In this document: positions 1 to 5,296 of the stretch, piece after piece | Position numbering within the stretch: the first letter of the stretch is position 1 | How the letters are laid out: each line of letters begins with the position of its first letter | DNA from: Deltaproteobacteria bacterium | GTDB lineage: Bacteria; Myxococcota; B64-G9 | Assembly: GCA_030591745.1 (NCBI GenBank) | Contig: JAUVAM010000333.1 | Location: forward strand, 1-5,296 | Reading direction: 5' to 3' | DNA length: 5,296 nucleotides | Made by a program: the position numbers and the translations under genes | The notes under the pieces: generated by a model | Told to the model about the DNA's origin: nothing | What the model saw: the letters and a program-made list of their open reading frames with translations, nothing else | Database searches by the model: none

Positions 1-285
1 GACTGCAACCTGTATTCAGGGCTTTGCGGTGATCCGGTGGCCGGGGCGGAGCACGGCGCGGCTTGTGTCACCAACGAAGACTGCAAAGGGATCTGTTTGA
101 CCTTTTGGCCGGACGGTTACTGCACCGGGCCTTGTCATCTGGCGGATCCCCAATGCGAAGACGGTGCCTACTGCCTGAATCTGGGCATCCAAACCTCTTG
201 TACCTCCAGCTGCCAAAGTGATCCGGACTGCCGTGAGGATTATTTTTGCGAACCCAGCGTGCATACTTGCCTTCCTCCGGAATGA
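1..285 (+). CDS. Cysteine-rich secreted protein, C-terminal part (5' end outside window)
   Basis: The frame is open from base 1 to the TGA at 283-285, giving 94 residues; the true start lies upstream. A GTG at 37 is in frame, but coding clearly continues before it with the same cysteine pattern. There are 14 cysteines in 94 residues (2, 9, 22, 28, 32, 41, 45, 52, 58, 67, 71, 77, 83, 90), spaced mostly 4-9 apart, with repeated 'DC', 'DGYC' and 'DGAYC' elements and acidic and Gly residues between. This is the pattern of small disulfide-bonded modules common in exported proteins of Myxococcota-like bacteria. No enzyme motif is visible, so no function is assigned. The even number of Cys and the few Lys/Arg residues suit an oxidised extracytoplasmic protein. 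The last codons overlap the ATG of the CotH-family gene by 4 nt (ATGA), suggesting translational coupling and possibly a shared role, for example as its partner or substrate; that is inference. Confidence 0.8.
   Translation, partial: DCNLYSGLCGDPVAGAEHGAACVTNEDCKGICLTFWPDGYCTGPCHLADPQCEDGAYCLNLGIQTSCTSSCQSDPDCREDYFCEPSVHTCLPPE
282..285 (+). promoter_or_regulatory. ATGA stop/start overlap (translational coupling)
   Basis: The TGA that ends the cysteine-rich gene (283-285) shares three bases with the ATG at 282. The 20 bases before it (ACTTGCC TTCCTCC GGA type sequence) contain no purine-rich Shine-Dalgarno. Initiation of the kinase gene therefore probably depends on ribosomes finishing the upstream gene. 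The dependence is an inference; the overlap is seen directly. Confidence 0.6.
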
Positions 286-1976
286 CCATGCGCGCTTTGT
301 CGGCAATACCCGCCTTGGCTCTCCTGTTTTTGGCTAGCGCCTGTGGGCCTCAGCCTGCCTGGTTTGACGGCGAAGGCATGATGTTCGATCCGGATTGGAT
401 CATCGAGGTGGACATCGAGGTGGCCGAAGAGGACTGGGAAGTGCTGCGCTACCAGGCGCGCAATTTCCAAGATGTGCTCTGCGCCGTGGAACCCCCGCCC
501 AACCCCTTTACTTATTTCGAGGGCGATATCGTCATCGACGGCATGCGGGTGGAGTCGGTGGGCGTGCGCAAGAAGTGTTTTTTCGGTTCCTGTGATTCCG
601 ACAGGCCTTCTTTTAAGGTGAGCTTCAATCAGTATGTGCGCGGGCAGCGCTTCATGGGGCTTAGGCGATTCACCCTGAACAACGCCAAGTCGGATCCGGC
701 GAAGATAAAGCAGTGCCTGGGGTACTGGCTTTTTGATCGGGCCGGGGTCATCTCGCCTCGTTGTAGTTTCGCTCATGTGACGGTCAATGGGGTGGACAAG
801 GGGCTCTACGTTCACGTGGAGAGCATCAAGACCGAGATGATGAGCCGCTATTTTGACGACACCCGGGGCAATATTTACGAAGGGGCGCTATCGGATTTTC
901 AGCCCAACTGGGTCAATACCTTCCAGAAGAAAACCAACGAGGAAAACCCGGATCGCAGTGACCTGGACGCCATGGTTAACGCCTGCGCGGCGCCCGACGA
1001 TGTCTTCGAAGAAAGCCTGTCTTCCCTCATCGATCTGGATTCCTACTATCGGTTTTGGGTCATGGAAGTGCTCATTGGTCATTGGGATGGATACGCATCT
1101 TTTAATCACAACAATTTTTACATCTACGGAGATCCGGATAGCGAGAAATTCCACTTCATCCCCTGGGGCATCGACGGCATTCTCTTTTCCCAGCCGGGGG
1201 CCACGAAATCGGTCTTCGCCGACGCCATCATTCCCCACAGACTTTACAAGAACCCCGAGACCCAGGCTCGCTATTTGGATCTCTTGGAGGAATTGATCGA
1301 CACGGTTTGGGACGAAGAGATCATTCTGGCCGAGATCGATCGCATGGAAGAACTCATCACGCCCATCGCCGACTCCTATCGTACAGGTGAGTTGGCCTGG
1401 CTGATCCAGCATGTGCGTGACTTCGTGGTCAACAACCCGGTCGAGATTCGAGCCGAGTTGGAAGGCGAGCCGGTGCCCTGGACCACGCCCCTTTCGGGCC
1501 CGCCTTGTCTCAGGGAACGGGGTAGTTTCTCGGGCAGCTTCAGCACCACCTGGGGCAGCATTGATTCGGTTGATCCTTTTGGGGAAGGGACCGGGGTTTT
1601 CAACGTCGTCATGGATGACTTGCCCGTGCCCATTAATTTTGTGGCGTCCGTGGCAGGCTTGGACCCCAACCCCGAGGTGCCGGACCCAAAGCCCACGATT
1701 CAGATCCTGGCCACCACGCCTGGCGAGAGCGGGGACCTGCTCATTGCGGCGATCCTGGTCATCAACGATCCGGGCCTGGTGGAGGCAAACAAGAGCGTGC
1801 CCATCAATATGGGCGAGGCGGCGGGCTATATTTTTCGACAGGATCCACTCAACCCGGCCAACTTCAAAGTCTTCCTGCTGATGGACGGCTCTATCCTGTT
1901 TTCCCAGGCGTCCATGACGCCTGGAGAGCCCATCAGCGGCGTCGTGCAAGCGACCATTACAGATTCGGGATGGTAA
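282..1976 (+). CDS. CotH-family kinase lipoprotein
   Basis: The product has 564 residues. Residues 1-20 form a lipoprotein signal (MTMR, hydrophobic core, LASA) with the acceptor Cys at 21. ATG 282 overlaps the previous stop as ATGA; ATG 288 two codons later is an equally good start. An in-frame TTG at 246 would put 12 polar residues before the signal, so I rejected it. CotH-family marks in order: 'TLNNAKSDPAKIK' (131-143), 'VTVNGVDKGLYVHVE' (166-180), 'GNIYEG' (196-201), 'GHWDGY' (266-271) followed by NHNNFYIYG (275-283), and 'FIPWGID' (292-298). CotH proteins are atypical secretory-pathway protein kinases; B. subtilis CotH phosphorylates spore-coat proteins. Here a membrane-anchored, extracytoplasmic enzyme is expected. 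The motif usually read PWDxD is PWGID here, so one acidic metal-site position may be lost; D269 and D298 remain. Residues about 410-564 form an extra beta-rich C-terminal region I do not recognise. Seven cysteines follow Cys21. The family call is solid; activity and substrate are unknown. Confidence 0.9.
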   Translation: MTMRALSAIPALALLFLASACGPQPAWFDGEGMMFDPDWIIEVDIEVAEEDWEVLRYQARNFQDVLCAVEPPPNPFTYFEGDIVIDGMRVESVGVRKKCFFGSCDSDRPSFKVSFNQYVRGQRFMGLRRFTLNNAKSDPAKIKQCLGYWLFDRAGVISPRCSFAHVTVNGVDKGLYVHVESIKTEMMSRYFDDTRGNIYEGALSDFQPNWVNTFQKKTNEENPDRSDLDAMVNACAAPDDVFEESLSSLIDLDSYYRFWVMEVLIGHWDGYASFNHNNFYIYGDPDSEKFHFIPWGIDGILFSQPGATKSVFADAIIPHRLYKNPETQARYLDLLEELIDTVWDEEIILAEIDRMEELITPIADSYRTGELAWLIQHVRDFVVNNPVEIRAELEGEPVPWTTPLSGPPCLRERGSFSGSFSTTWGSIDSVDPFGEGTGVFNVVMDDLPVPINFVASVAGLDPNPEVPDPKPTIQILATTPGESGDLLIAAILVINDPGLVEANKSVPINMGEAAGYIFRQDPLNPANFKVFLLMDGSILFSQASMTPGEPISGVVQATITDSGW

Positions 1977-1979
1977 ATC

Positions 1980-3107
1980 ATGCATCTTTGTAGAACGTTT
2001 ATCTGCTTTTTCTGCTTGCTGGTTTTTTTGCCGGGCATCTCTTCGGCCAAGGACAAAGATACGGATGCAGGCATCTGGGATACAATCCGCCTTCGTGGGC
2101 GCGCAATTTTTCGCTACGAGCTTCGCGAGCGGGAAAAATTCGATGGCTTCAGCGATGAATTTGAGTTGGATCGGGCTCGTTTTGACCTGCGATTCAAGCC
2201 CACCGACGACCTAAGGCTTATGTTGGAACTGGAGCTGACCTCGGGCGTTGAGCTCAAGGATGCCTACGCCCGCTACGACCTGCATCGAGCATTCCGCGTC
2301 CAGTTGGGGCACTTCAAGAAGCCCTTTTCCGCGCTGCGCATGAGCTCCCGCTGGGATCTCCTGGTGCCACGACGGGGTCTGATTGACGACCACGTAATCG
2401 GGGGCAGCGACTTTGGCGGATTTGGCGGACGCGACGCAGGACTGCAGGTGTTTGGACGATTGGGCAAGCGTAAGAAAGTTCGTTTTTCGTATGCCCTTGG
2501 GCTTTTCGACGGCTGGGAATTGTCGGAGGCCTTCTTCCGCGATCCGGGTGATCCCAACGAGGACAACACTTCGCATCGGGACTATGTGGGCAGACTGCAG
2601 GTGGATTTGCTCAAGATGCTGACCGTGGGCGTTAGTTACAACCACAAGGTGGCCCGCGTCGCATATGCCCCGGGCGTCGAGCAGGTCCGTAGTTTTAATG
2701 CAATCAGCGCAGATGTGGCTTTTGTGCTGGCCGGTTTGACTTTGCAGGTGGAGGGCCTTTGGGGGACCAACCCCAACGCAGCGGCCGGGCATGCCATGAT
2801 GGGCGGCCACGCCATTCTGGCCTATCGTATCCCCATTCTCGATCACTTTGTCTTGACCCCTGCCTTCATGGGCGAGGTTTTGGACCCGGACGACGAGGTG
2901 GAGGGGAAGCACGCCGTTCGTTTGGTCGGTGCCTTGAACTTCGACATCGGCAAATACACGCGAGTGGTCCTTTCCGCGGAGGGGGGCATGGGTGAGTTGG
3001 TCTGGATTCAGCCTGAGTACACCAATTGGGACCAGCCGGATGCCGTGGAAAGTGCACCGCGTAAAGTCGACACAAGGGTGATGTTGCAGCTGCAATTGAG
3101 GTTGTAG
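1980..3107 (+). CDS. Phosphate-selective porin O/P-like outer-membrane porin
   Basis: The product has 375 residues with a Sec signal peptide (core FICFFCLLVFLPG, likely cleavage after SSA at 23, unusual in having Cys at 4, 9 and 12). The mature part alternates polar and hydrophobic residues in many short amphipathic strands (e.g. 'FRYELRERE', 'RARFDLRFKP', 'LRLMLELEL'), as in a beta-barrel. The segment 'VELKDAYARYDL' (90-101) followed by 'VQLGHFKKPFSALRMSS' (107-123) and 'LLVPRRGLIDD' (127-137) is the signature region of the Porin_O_P family (OprP/OprO type). Family members form outer-membrane channels, some anion or phosphate selective. Selectivity cannot be read here, and annotation of this family as phosphate-specific is often too narrow. 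It is somewhat short for the family, usually about 400 residues or more, and it ends in Leu rather than the usual terminal Phe/Tyr/Trp. It starts 3 nt after the kinase stop with a weak GGGA ribosome site at 1967-1970, so it is surely co-transcribed. Confidence 0.82.
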   Translation: MHLCRTFICFFCLLVFLPGISSAKDKDTDAGIWDTIRLRGRAIFRYELREREKFDGFSDEFELDRARFDLRFKPTDDLRLMLELELTSGVELKDAYARYDLHRAFRVQLGHFKKPFSALRMSSRWDLLVPRRGLIDDHVIGGSDFGGFGGRDAGLQVFGRLGKRKKVRFSYALGLFDGWELSEAFFRDPGDPNEDNTSHRDYVGRLQVDLLKMLTVGVSYNHKVARVAYAPGVEQVRSFNAISADVAFVLAGLTLQVEGLWGTNPNAAAGHAMMGGHAILAYRIPILDHFVLTPAFMGEVLDPDDEVEGKHAVRLVGALNFDIGKYTRVVLSAEGGMGELVWIQPEYTNWDQPDAVESAPRKVDTRVMLQLQLRL

Positions 3108-3123
3108 TCTATCATGACAGGCT

Positions 3124-3129
3124 GGAGGA
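3124..3129 (+). promoter_or_regulatory. Strong Shine-Dalgarno GGAGGA
   Basis: GGAGGA lies 4 nt before the ATG at 3134 and is the best ribosome site in the window. It fixes the start of the barrel protein gene and suggests it is translated independently of the upstream porin, whose stop is 26 nt before that ATG. Confidence 0.75.
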
Positions 3130-3133
3130 ACGC

Positions 3134-4372
3134 ATGAAATTGGATCGACATCCTTTGGGCATGATCTTGGTGGTTTTGTCCGGCCTGCTTTTGGCTGGGC
3201 AGGCCTGGGGCGCTGAATCAGGGAAGGTCAAGATTGCTCTGCACAGCATGCAATTGAGGAGTGGCTTGGAGCTGAGTCCGGATCAGCTGGAGGGGCTGTC
3301 GGCATATCTGGGCGCCAAGTTGGGCGAGATCCAGGGCTTCGGCGTGTTGAATGCGAGCCTGGTGAAGACGCATTATGCCAAACACGCGGAGGAGGGTGAT
3401 CCGACCTGCGTCGAGCGCAATTGTCAAATGCGTACCGAATTGGCTTTGGGTGCGGATTATGGGCTTGTGGTGAAGATATTGGCCATCGGCAAGAAATGCG
3501 TGCTGACCGGTTCCTTGTACCCTCGGGCGGGTTCGGCCACGCTTCGAACCGCTTCGGCCCAAGGGGGGTGCGATTTAGAGCCCCTTTCCGGAAGCCTCGA
3601 TCGGCTGGTGGCCAGCCTGTTTGAGTCTGGCGATCTGGGACCTTTGGCTGCCCCCGTAGTCACCAAGGCCCGCGTTGAACCCAAGCCCCGCGTTGAGCCC
3701 GATCCCCGCGTTGAGCCCAAGCCCCGCGCCGAGCCAGAACCCCTGACTGAACTCGGGCCCGAGTCTCGGGCCGGGGCTGAACCCACAGCGCCTCCGGCAC
3801 CGGGCCGCGTGAGGCAGAAGGATGGTTGGCCCAACTTCGATCTCACCCTGAGCCTGGTATACGCCCCGGCACCCCTGGTGCACTACACGCAGGTTTCCTT
3901 CACCTCGGAAAACGAATTTCAAGCCAAACTCTACGACCAGCTTGGCCTGCGTTCGGCCTTTGAATGGCGCTGGTTCGGCAAGATGCTCATCGGCGGTCAG
4001 GTTCGACTGCTCGCCAACGAGCGGGCCGTCCTTTTCGAGACGGGCCCTCGCCTCGGGGGTTTGTTCCCTCTGACCCCCAAGATCGCCTTGCATTTGATCA
4101 GCTCCGTGGGTCTGAGCTTCTGGTCCATGCGAGAAAATAACTTTTTTTGTGAAGATGTGCAGGGCTATGGCGGCGTCTATGCTGAGCTGGCTTTCGGTAT
4201 GCGTTATAAGCTGAATTCTTGGCTGGCCCTGGAGGCGGATCTTTCGGCCATGGCCGGTACCTACGGTCATTCGGGCAACACCAATGATGTCGAAGCCTAT
4301 ACCTGCAATCACCCCGAAGAACTGACCATGTGGCGAATTCAACTGTCCACCGGCCTGGTCTTTGGTCTGTAA
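3134..4372 (+). CDS. Secreted protein: N-terminal disulfide-type domain, Pro/Glu-rich linker, C-terminal outer-membrane barrel
   Basis: The product has 412 residues. A signal peptide (core LGMILVVLSGLLLAG) is probably cut after AWG (26). Residues about 30-165 form a compact alpha/beta domain with 'LSPDQLEGLSAYLGAKLGE' (47-65) and 'CVERNCQMRTELALGADYG' (92-110), then C122 and C146. The C-x4-C plus 'LGADYG' pattern resembles N-terminal domains of many myxobacterial envelope proteins that recall TolB/CsgG-like periplasmic folds; this is weak recognition. Residues 180-203 are RVEPKP, RVEPDP, RVEPKP, RAEPEP, continuing as a Pro/Glu-rich linker to about 225. Residues 233-412 show alternating strands ('FDLTLSLVYAP', 'RSAFEWRWFGKMLIGGQVRLL', 'ALHLISSVGLSFW', 'GGVYAELAFGMRYKL', 'WRIQLSTGLVFGL') typical of a small outer-membrane barrel, with Cys at 339 and 391. 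The plan suggests a periplasmic sensor- or binding-like domain tethered by an extended linker to the outer membrane. No enzymatic motif is seen and function is unknown. It lies 26 nt after the porin and is likely in the same operon. Confidence 0.8.
   Translation: MKLDRHPLGMILVVLSGLLLAGQAWGAESGKVKIALHSMQLRSGLELSPDQLEGLSAYLGAKLGEIQGFGVLNASLVKTHYAKHAEEGDPTCVERNCQMRTELALGADYGLVVKILAIGKKCVLTGSLYPRAGSATLRTASAQGGCDLEPLSGSLDRLVASLFESGDLGPLAAPVVTKARVEPKPRVEPDPRVEPKPRAEPEPLTELGPESRAGAEPTAPPAPGRVRQKDGWPNFDLTLSLVYAPAPLVHYTQVSFTSENEFQAKLYDQLGLRSAFEWRWFGKMLIGGQVRLLANERAVLFETGPRLGGLFPLTPKIALHLISSVGLSFWSMRENNFFCEDVQGYGGVYAELAFGMRYKLNSWLALEADLSAMAGTYGHSGNTNDVEAYTCNHPEELTMWRIQLSTGLVFGL
3671..3742 (+). repeat. 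Four 18-bp tandem repeats coding RxEPxP linker
   Basis: Four head-to-tail 18-bp units start at 3671, 3689, 3707 and 3725, each beginning CGCG(T/C)(T/C)GA and ending CCC. Units 1-3 differ at only a few bases; unit 4 is more diverged. They are in frame (18 = 6 codons) and encode RVEPKP, RVEPDP, RVEPKP and RAEPEP. Such in-frame units can expand or contract without frameshift, so linker length may vary between strains. Confidence 0.92.
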
Positions 4373-4382
4373 AAAACCTTAC

Positions 4383-4443
4383 GAAAATCAGCTGTTGACA
4401 GATTTGCTGGGGGTGGATTATGTTGGCGTCATATCTGATTTTC
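4383..4443. repeat. Perfect 9-bp inverted repeat flanking the promoter candidate
   Basis: GAAAATCAG at 4383-4391 is the exact reverse complement of CTGATTTTC at 4435-4443, with 43 bases between. The arms bracket the -35 and -10 boxes. The arms do not extend further on either side. It could be a pair of half-sites for a DNA-binding regulator, or chance. Confidence 0.6.
4395..4424 (+). promoter_or_regulatory. Candidate sigma70-type promoter for the NHL lipoprotein gene
   Basis: A consensus -35 box TTGACA (4395-4400) is followed after 18 bases by TATGTT (4419-4424), which matches TATAAT at 4 of 6 positions. Transcription would start near 4431, leaving a leader of about 80 nt. The perfect -35 box in the only large gap of the window supports the call; the -10 is only moderate. 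Confidence 0.5.
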
Positions 4444-4463
4444 ACCTTTGACCAGGATCGGAT

Positions 4464-4501
4464 TCGGTAATTTTCTGTTTTCCATCCGGTCAGATTACCG
4501 A
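4464..4501 (+). promoter_or_regulatory. Leader hairpin reaching the Shine-Dalgarno
   Basis: TCGGTAAT (4464-4471) pairs perfectly with ATTACCGA (4494-4501), with G-U pairs possible next to it at 4463/4502 and 4472/4493. The loop is 22 nt. The right arm includes the first bases of the GAGGG ribosome site (4500-4504), so the hairpin could partly mask it. It is modest in strength. Confidence 0.35.
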
Positions 4502-4504
4502 GGG
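4500..4504 (+). promoter_or_regulatory. Shine-Dalgarno GAGGG
   Basis: GAGGG lies 7 nt before ATG 4512, a normal distance, and fixes that start codon for the NHL lipoprotein. Confidence 0.65.
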
Positions 4505-4511
4505 CTTGCCC

Positions 4512-5296
4512 ATGCATAAGAATTACAAGGGATTTGCCATCACGTCGCTTTTCTTGCTGGGTTTGGCCAGCCTGGCCTGTTCGTCACGCAAAGAGGGTAC
4601 CTGTGAAAAGGACTCTCACTGTGATGGTTTGACGGTTTGTTTCGAGAAGAAGTGCCTGAGCATGAAAGAAGTTAAGGCCATTCGCACGCAGCGGGAGGAA
4701 GACGCCAAGCCCAAAGTCTGCAAAGACAACGACGGCGACGGCGTGAAGGCTGGAAATGGCTGCCCAAAAGGCGCGCCCATCGACTGCGACGACAAGAACG
4801 ACAAGATGGCGCCCGGCAAGGTTGAGATCTGCGACGATTTCGACAACAACTGTGATGGCCTGGTCAACGAGGGTTTGGCGAAGTGCTCCCAGGCTTTGTT
4901 CACGGGGAAGACGGGTGGCAAGCAGGGCGAGTACAAATTGAACAGCCCCCATTCGGTCATCGTGGACGATGATGGCAGCTTGCTCGTCACCGACAGTCAT
5001 CACCTCTGGCGGGTGTCCAAGGACGGCGAGATCCAATTGGTGGCAGGCAGTCACTTGCCCAACTTTGCCGATGGTCAAGGCGAGGCGGTTCGATTCTCAC
5101 ACCCTCATGGCATCATCAAGGATCGCAACGGAGATGTCCTTTTGGCTGATTGCAAGAACAACTGTGTGCGTCGGGTGACTCGGGAAGGTCATGTGAGTCA
5201 TGTGGCGGGCCTGTGCAGCAGCAAGACCAAAGACACGGGTCAGTTTGCCGATGGCGGCAAAGATCAGGCTCGGTTCTATTGCCCGACCGACTTGGC
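4512..5296 (+). CDS. Lipoprotein with MopE-like metal-binding segment and NHL repeats (3' end outside window)
   Basis: ATG 4512 opens a frame that runs to the right edge (261 codons plus 2 bases). Residues 1-22 form a signal with core FAITSLFLLGLASLA and acceptor Cys at 23; the lipobox (SLAC) is not ideal. A short module with C31, C37, C43 and C48 follows, then a charged stretch (52-69). Residues 70-125 are a MopE-like segment: 'CKDNDGDG' (70-77), 'DCDDKND' (91-97), 'EICDDFDNNCDGLVNEG' (105-121). Such segments recur in myxobacterial surface proteins and are thought to bind metal, probably calcium. From about 143 come NHL-type propeller blades: 'LNSPHSVIVDDDGSLLVTD' (143-161) to 'VAGS', then 'RFSHPHGIIKDRNGDVLLAD' (194-213) to 'VAGL', and a third start at 'ARFYCPTDL' (253-261). 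Extra Cys at 214, 218, 235 and 257 inside blades suggest disulfide bracing. NHL propellers usually bind protein, RNA or ligands; no enzyme function is implied. It probably has its own promoter. Confidence 0.87.
   Translation, partial: MHKNYKGFAITSLFLLGLASLACSSRKEGTCEKDSHCDGLTVCFEKKCLSMKEVKAIRTQREEDAKPKVCKDNDGDGVKAGNGCPKGAPIDCDDKNDKMAPGKVEICDDFDNNCDGLVNEGLAKCSQALFTGKTGGKQGEYKLNSPHSVIVDDDGSLLVTDSHHLWRVSKDGEIQLVAGSHLPNFADGQGEAVRFSHPHGIIKDRNGDVLLADCKNNCVRRVTREGHVSHVAGLCSSKTKDTGQFADGGKDQARFYCPTDL

Larger units (their letters stand above)
4373..4511. other. Intergenic region with promoter candidate and two inverted repeats
   Basis: These 139 bases contain no ORF of note. They are more AT-rich than the flanking genes and hold a sigma70-like promoter candidate, a 9-bp inverted repeat around it and an 8-bp inverted repeat before the next start. 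No GC-rich stem followed by a T run is seen, so the upstream operon has no visible intrinsic terminator and may end by Rho or read through. Confidence 0.7.

Noticed and set aside
246..281. TTG 246 as start of the CotH-family gene
   Set aside because: It would place 12 polar residues before the lipoprotein signal; ATG 282 or 288 gives a normal signal peptide.
888..1985. Long open frame on the - strand (365 codons) opposite the CotH-family gene
   Set aside because: It is a mirror of codon bias in the + strand gene. Its product shows no domain and no signal, while the + frame has clear family motifs.
31..2547. The heptamer GATCCGG occurs seven times on the + strand (31, 220, 387, 693, 1131, 1767, 2541)
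   Set aside because: All copies are in the same codon phase and code Asp-Pro, so codon choice and protein composition explain them rather than a DNA signal.
2211..3095. Long - strand open frame opposite the porin gene
   Set aside because: No recognisable protein features; it lies wholly inside a well-supported + strand barrel gene.
3114..3137. Seven-codon mini-ORF (MTGWRNA) whose TGA overlaps ATG 3134
   Set aside because: It could act as a coupling leader, but it has no ribosome site of its own and such short frames are common by chance.
3575..4342. - strand open frame with Gly-Leu-Asn repeats
   Set aside because: The repeats are just the antisense reading of the 18-bp linker repeats.
4373..4394. 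The A run after the stop at 4372 as an intrinsic terminator
   Set aside because: No GC-rich stem precedes a T run on either strand here.

Overview
The window carries five protein genes, all on the + strand and closely packed. The first is cut by the left edge and the last by the right edge. No RNA gene, insertion sequence, CRISPR array or phage-type gene was seen. The DNA is moderately GC-rich. Every product looks exported: two lipoproteins, two outer-membrane barrel proteins and one cysteine-rich protein. This fits a Gram-negative bacterium. Disulfide-rich proteins, a MopE-like DxDxDG/'DNNCDG' calcium- or metal-binding segment, NHL propellers and a CotH kinase lipoprotein together are typical of Myxococcota and related former Deltaproteobacteria. 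That assignment is an inference from gene style, not from a marker gene.

Region 1-4372 looks like one transcription unit. It holds (a) the C-terminal 94 residues of a cysteine-rich protein (14 Cys); (b) a CotH-family kinase lipoprotein whose ATG overlaps the previous stop as ATGA; (c) an OprP/OprO-like (Porin_O_P) outer-membrane porin starting 3 nt after the kinase stop; (d) after 26 nt and a strong GGAGGA ribosome site, a secreted protein with an N-terminal disulfide-type domain, a Pro/Glu-rich linker built from four 18-bp tandem repeats, and a C-terminal outer-membrane barrel. The tight spacing suggests joint expression of a cell-envelope module containing an exported kinase, a candidate cysteine-rich partner and two outer-membrane proteins.

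Region 4373-4511 is the only real intergenic gap. It contains a TTGACA-18-TATGTT promoter candidate inside a perfect 9-bp inverted repeat. Downstream is a second 8-bp inverted repeat whose right arm runs into the Shine-Dalgarno of the next gene. No intrinsic terminator is visible. Region 4512-5296 begins a new unit: a lipoprotein with two small Cys-pair segments, a MopE-like metal-binding segment and at least two NHL propeller blades. It is open at the right edge.

The most interesting points are the translationally coupled Cys-rich/CotH pair with adjacent porin, the altered metal-binding motif of the CotH protein (PWGID rather than PWDxD), its unassigned C-terminal domain, and the nested inverted repeats in the intergenic region.
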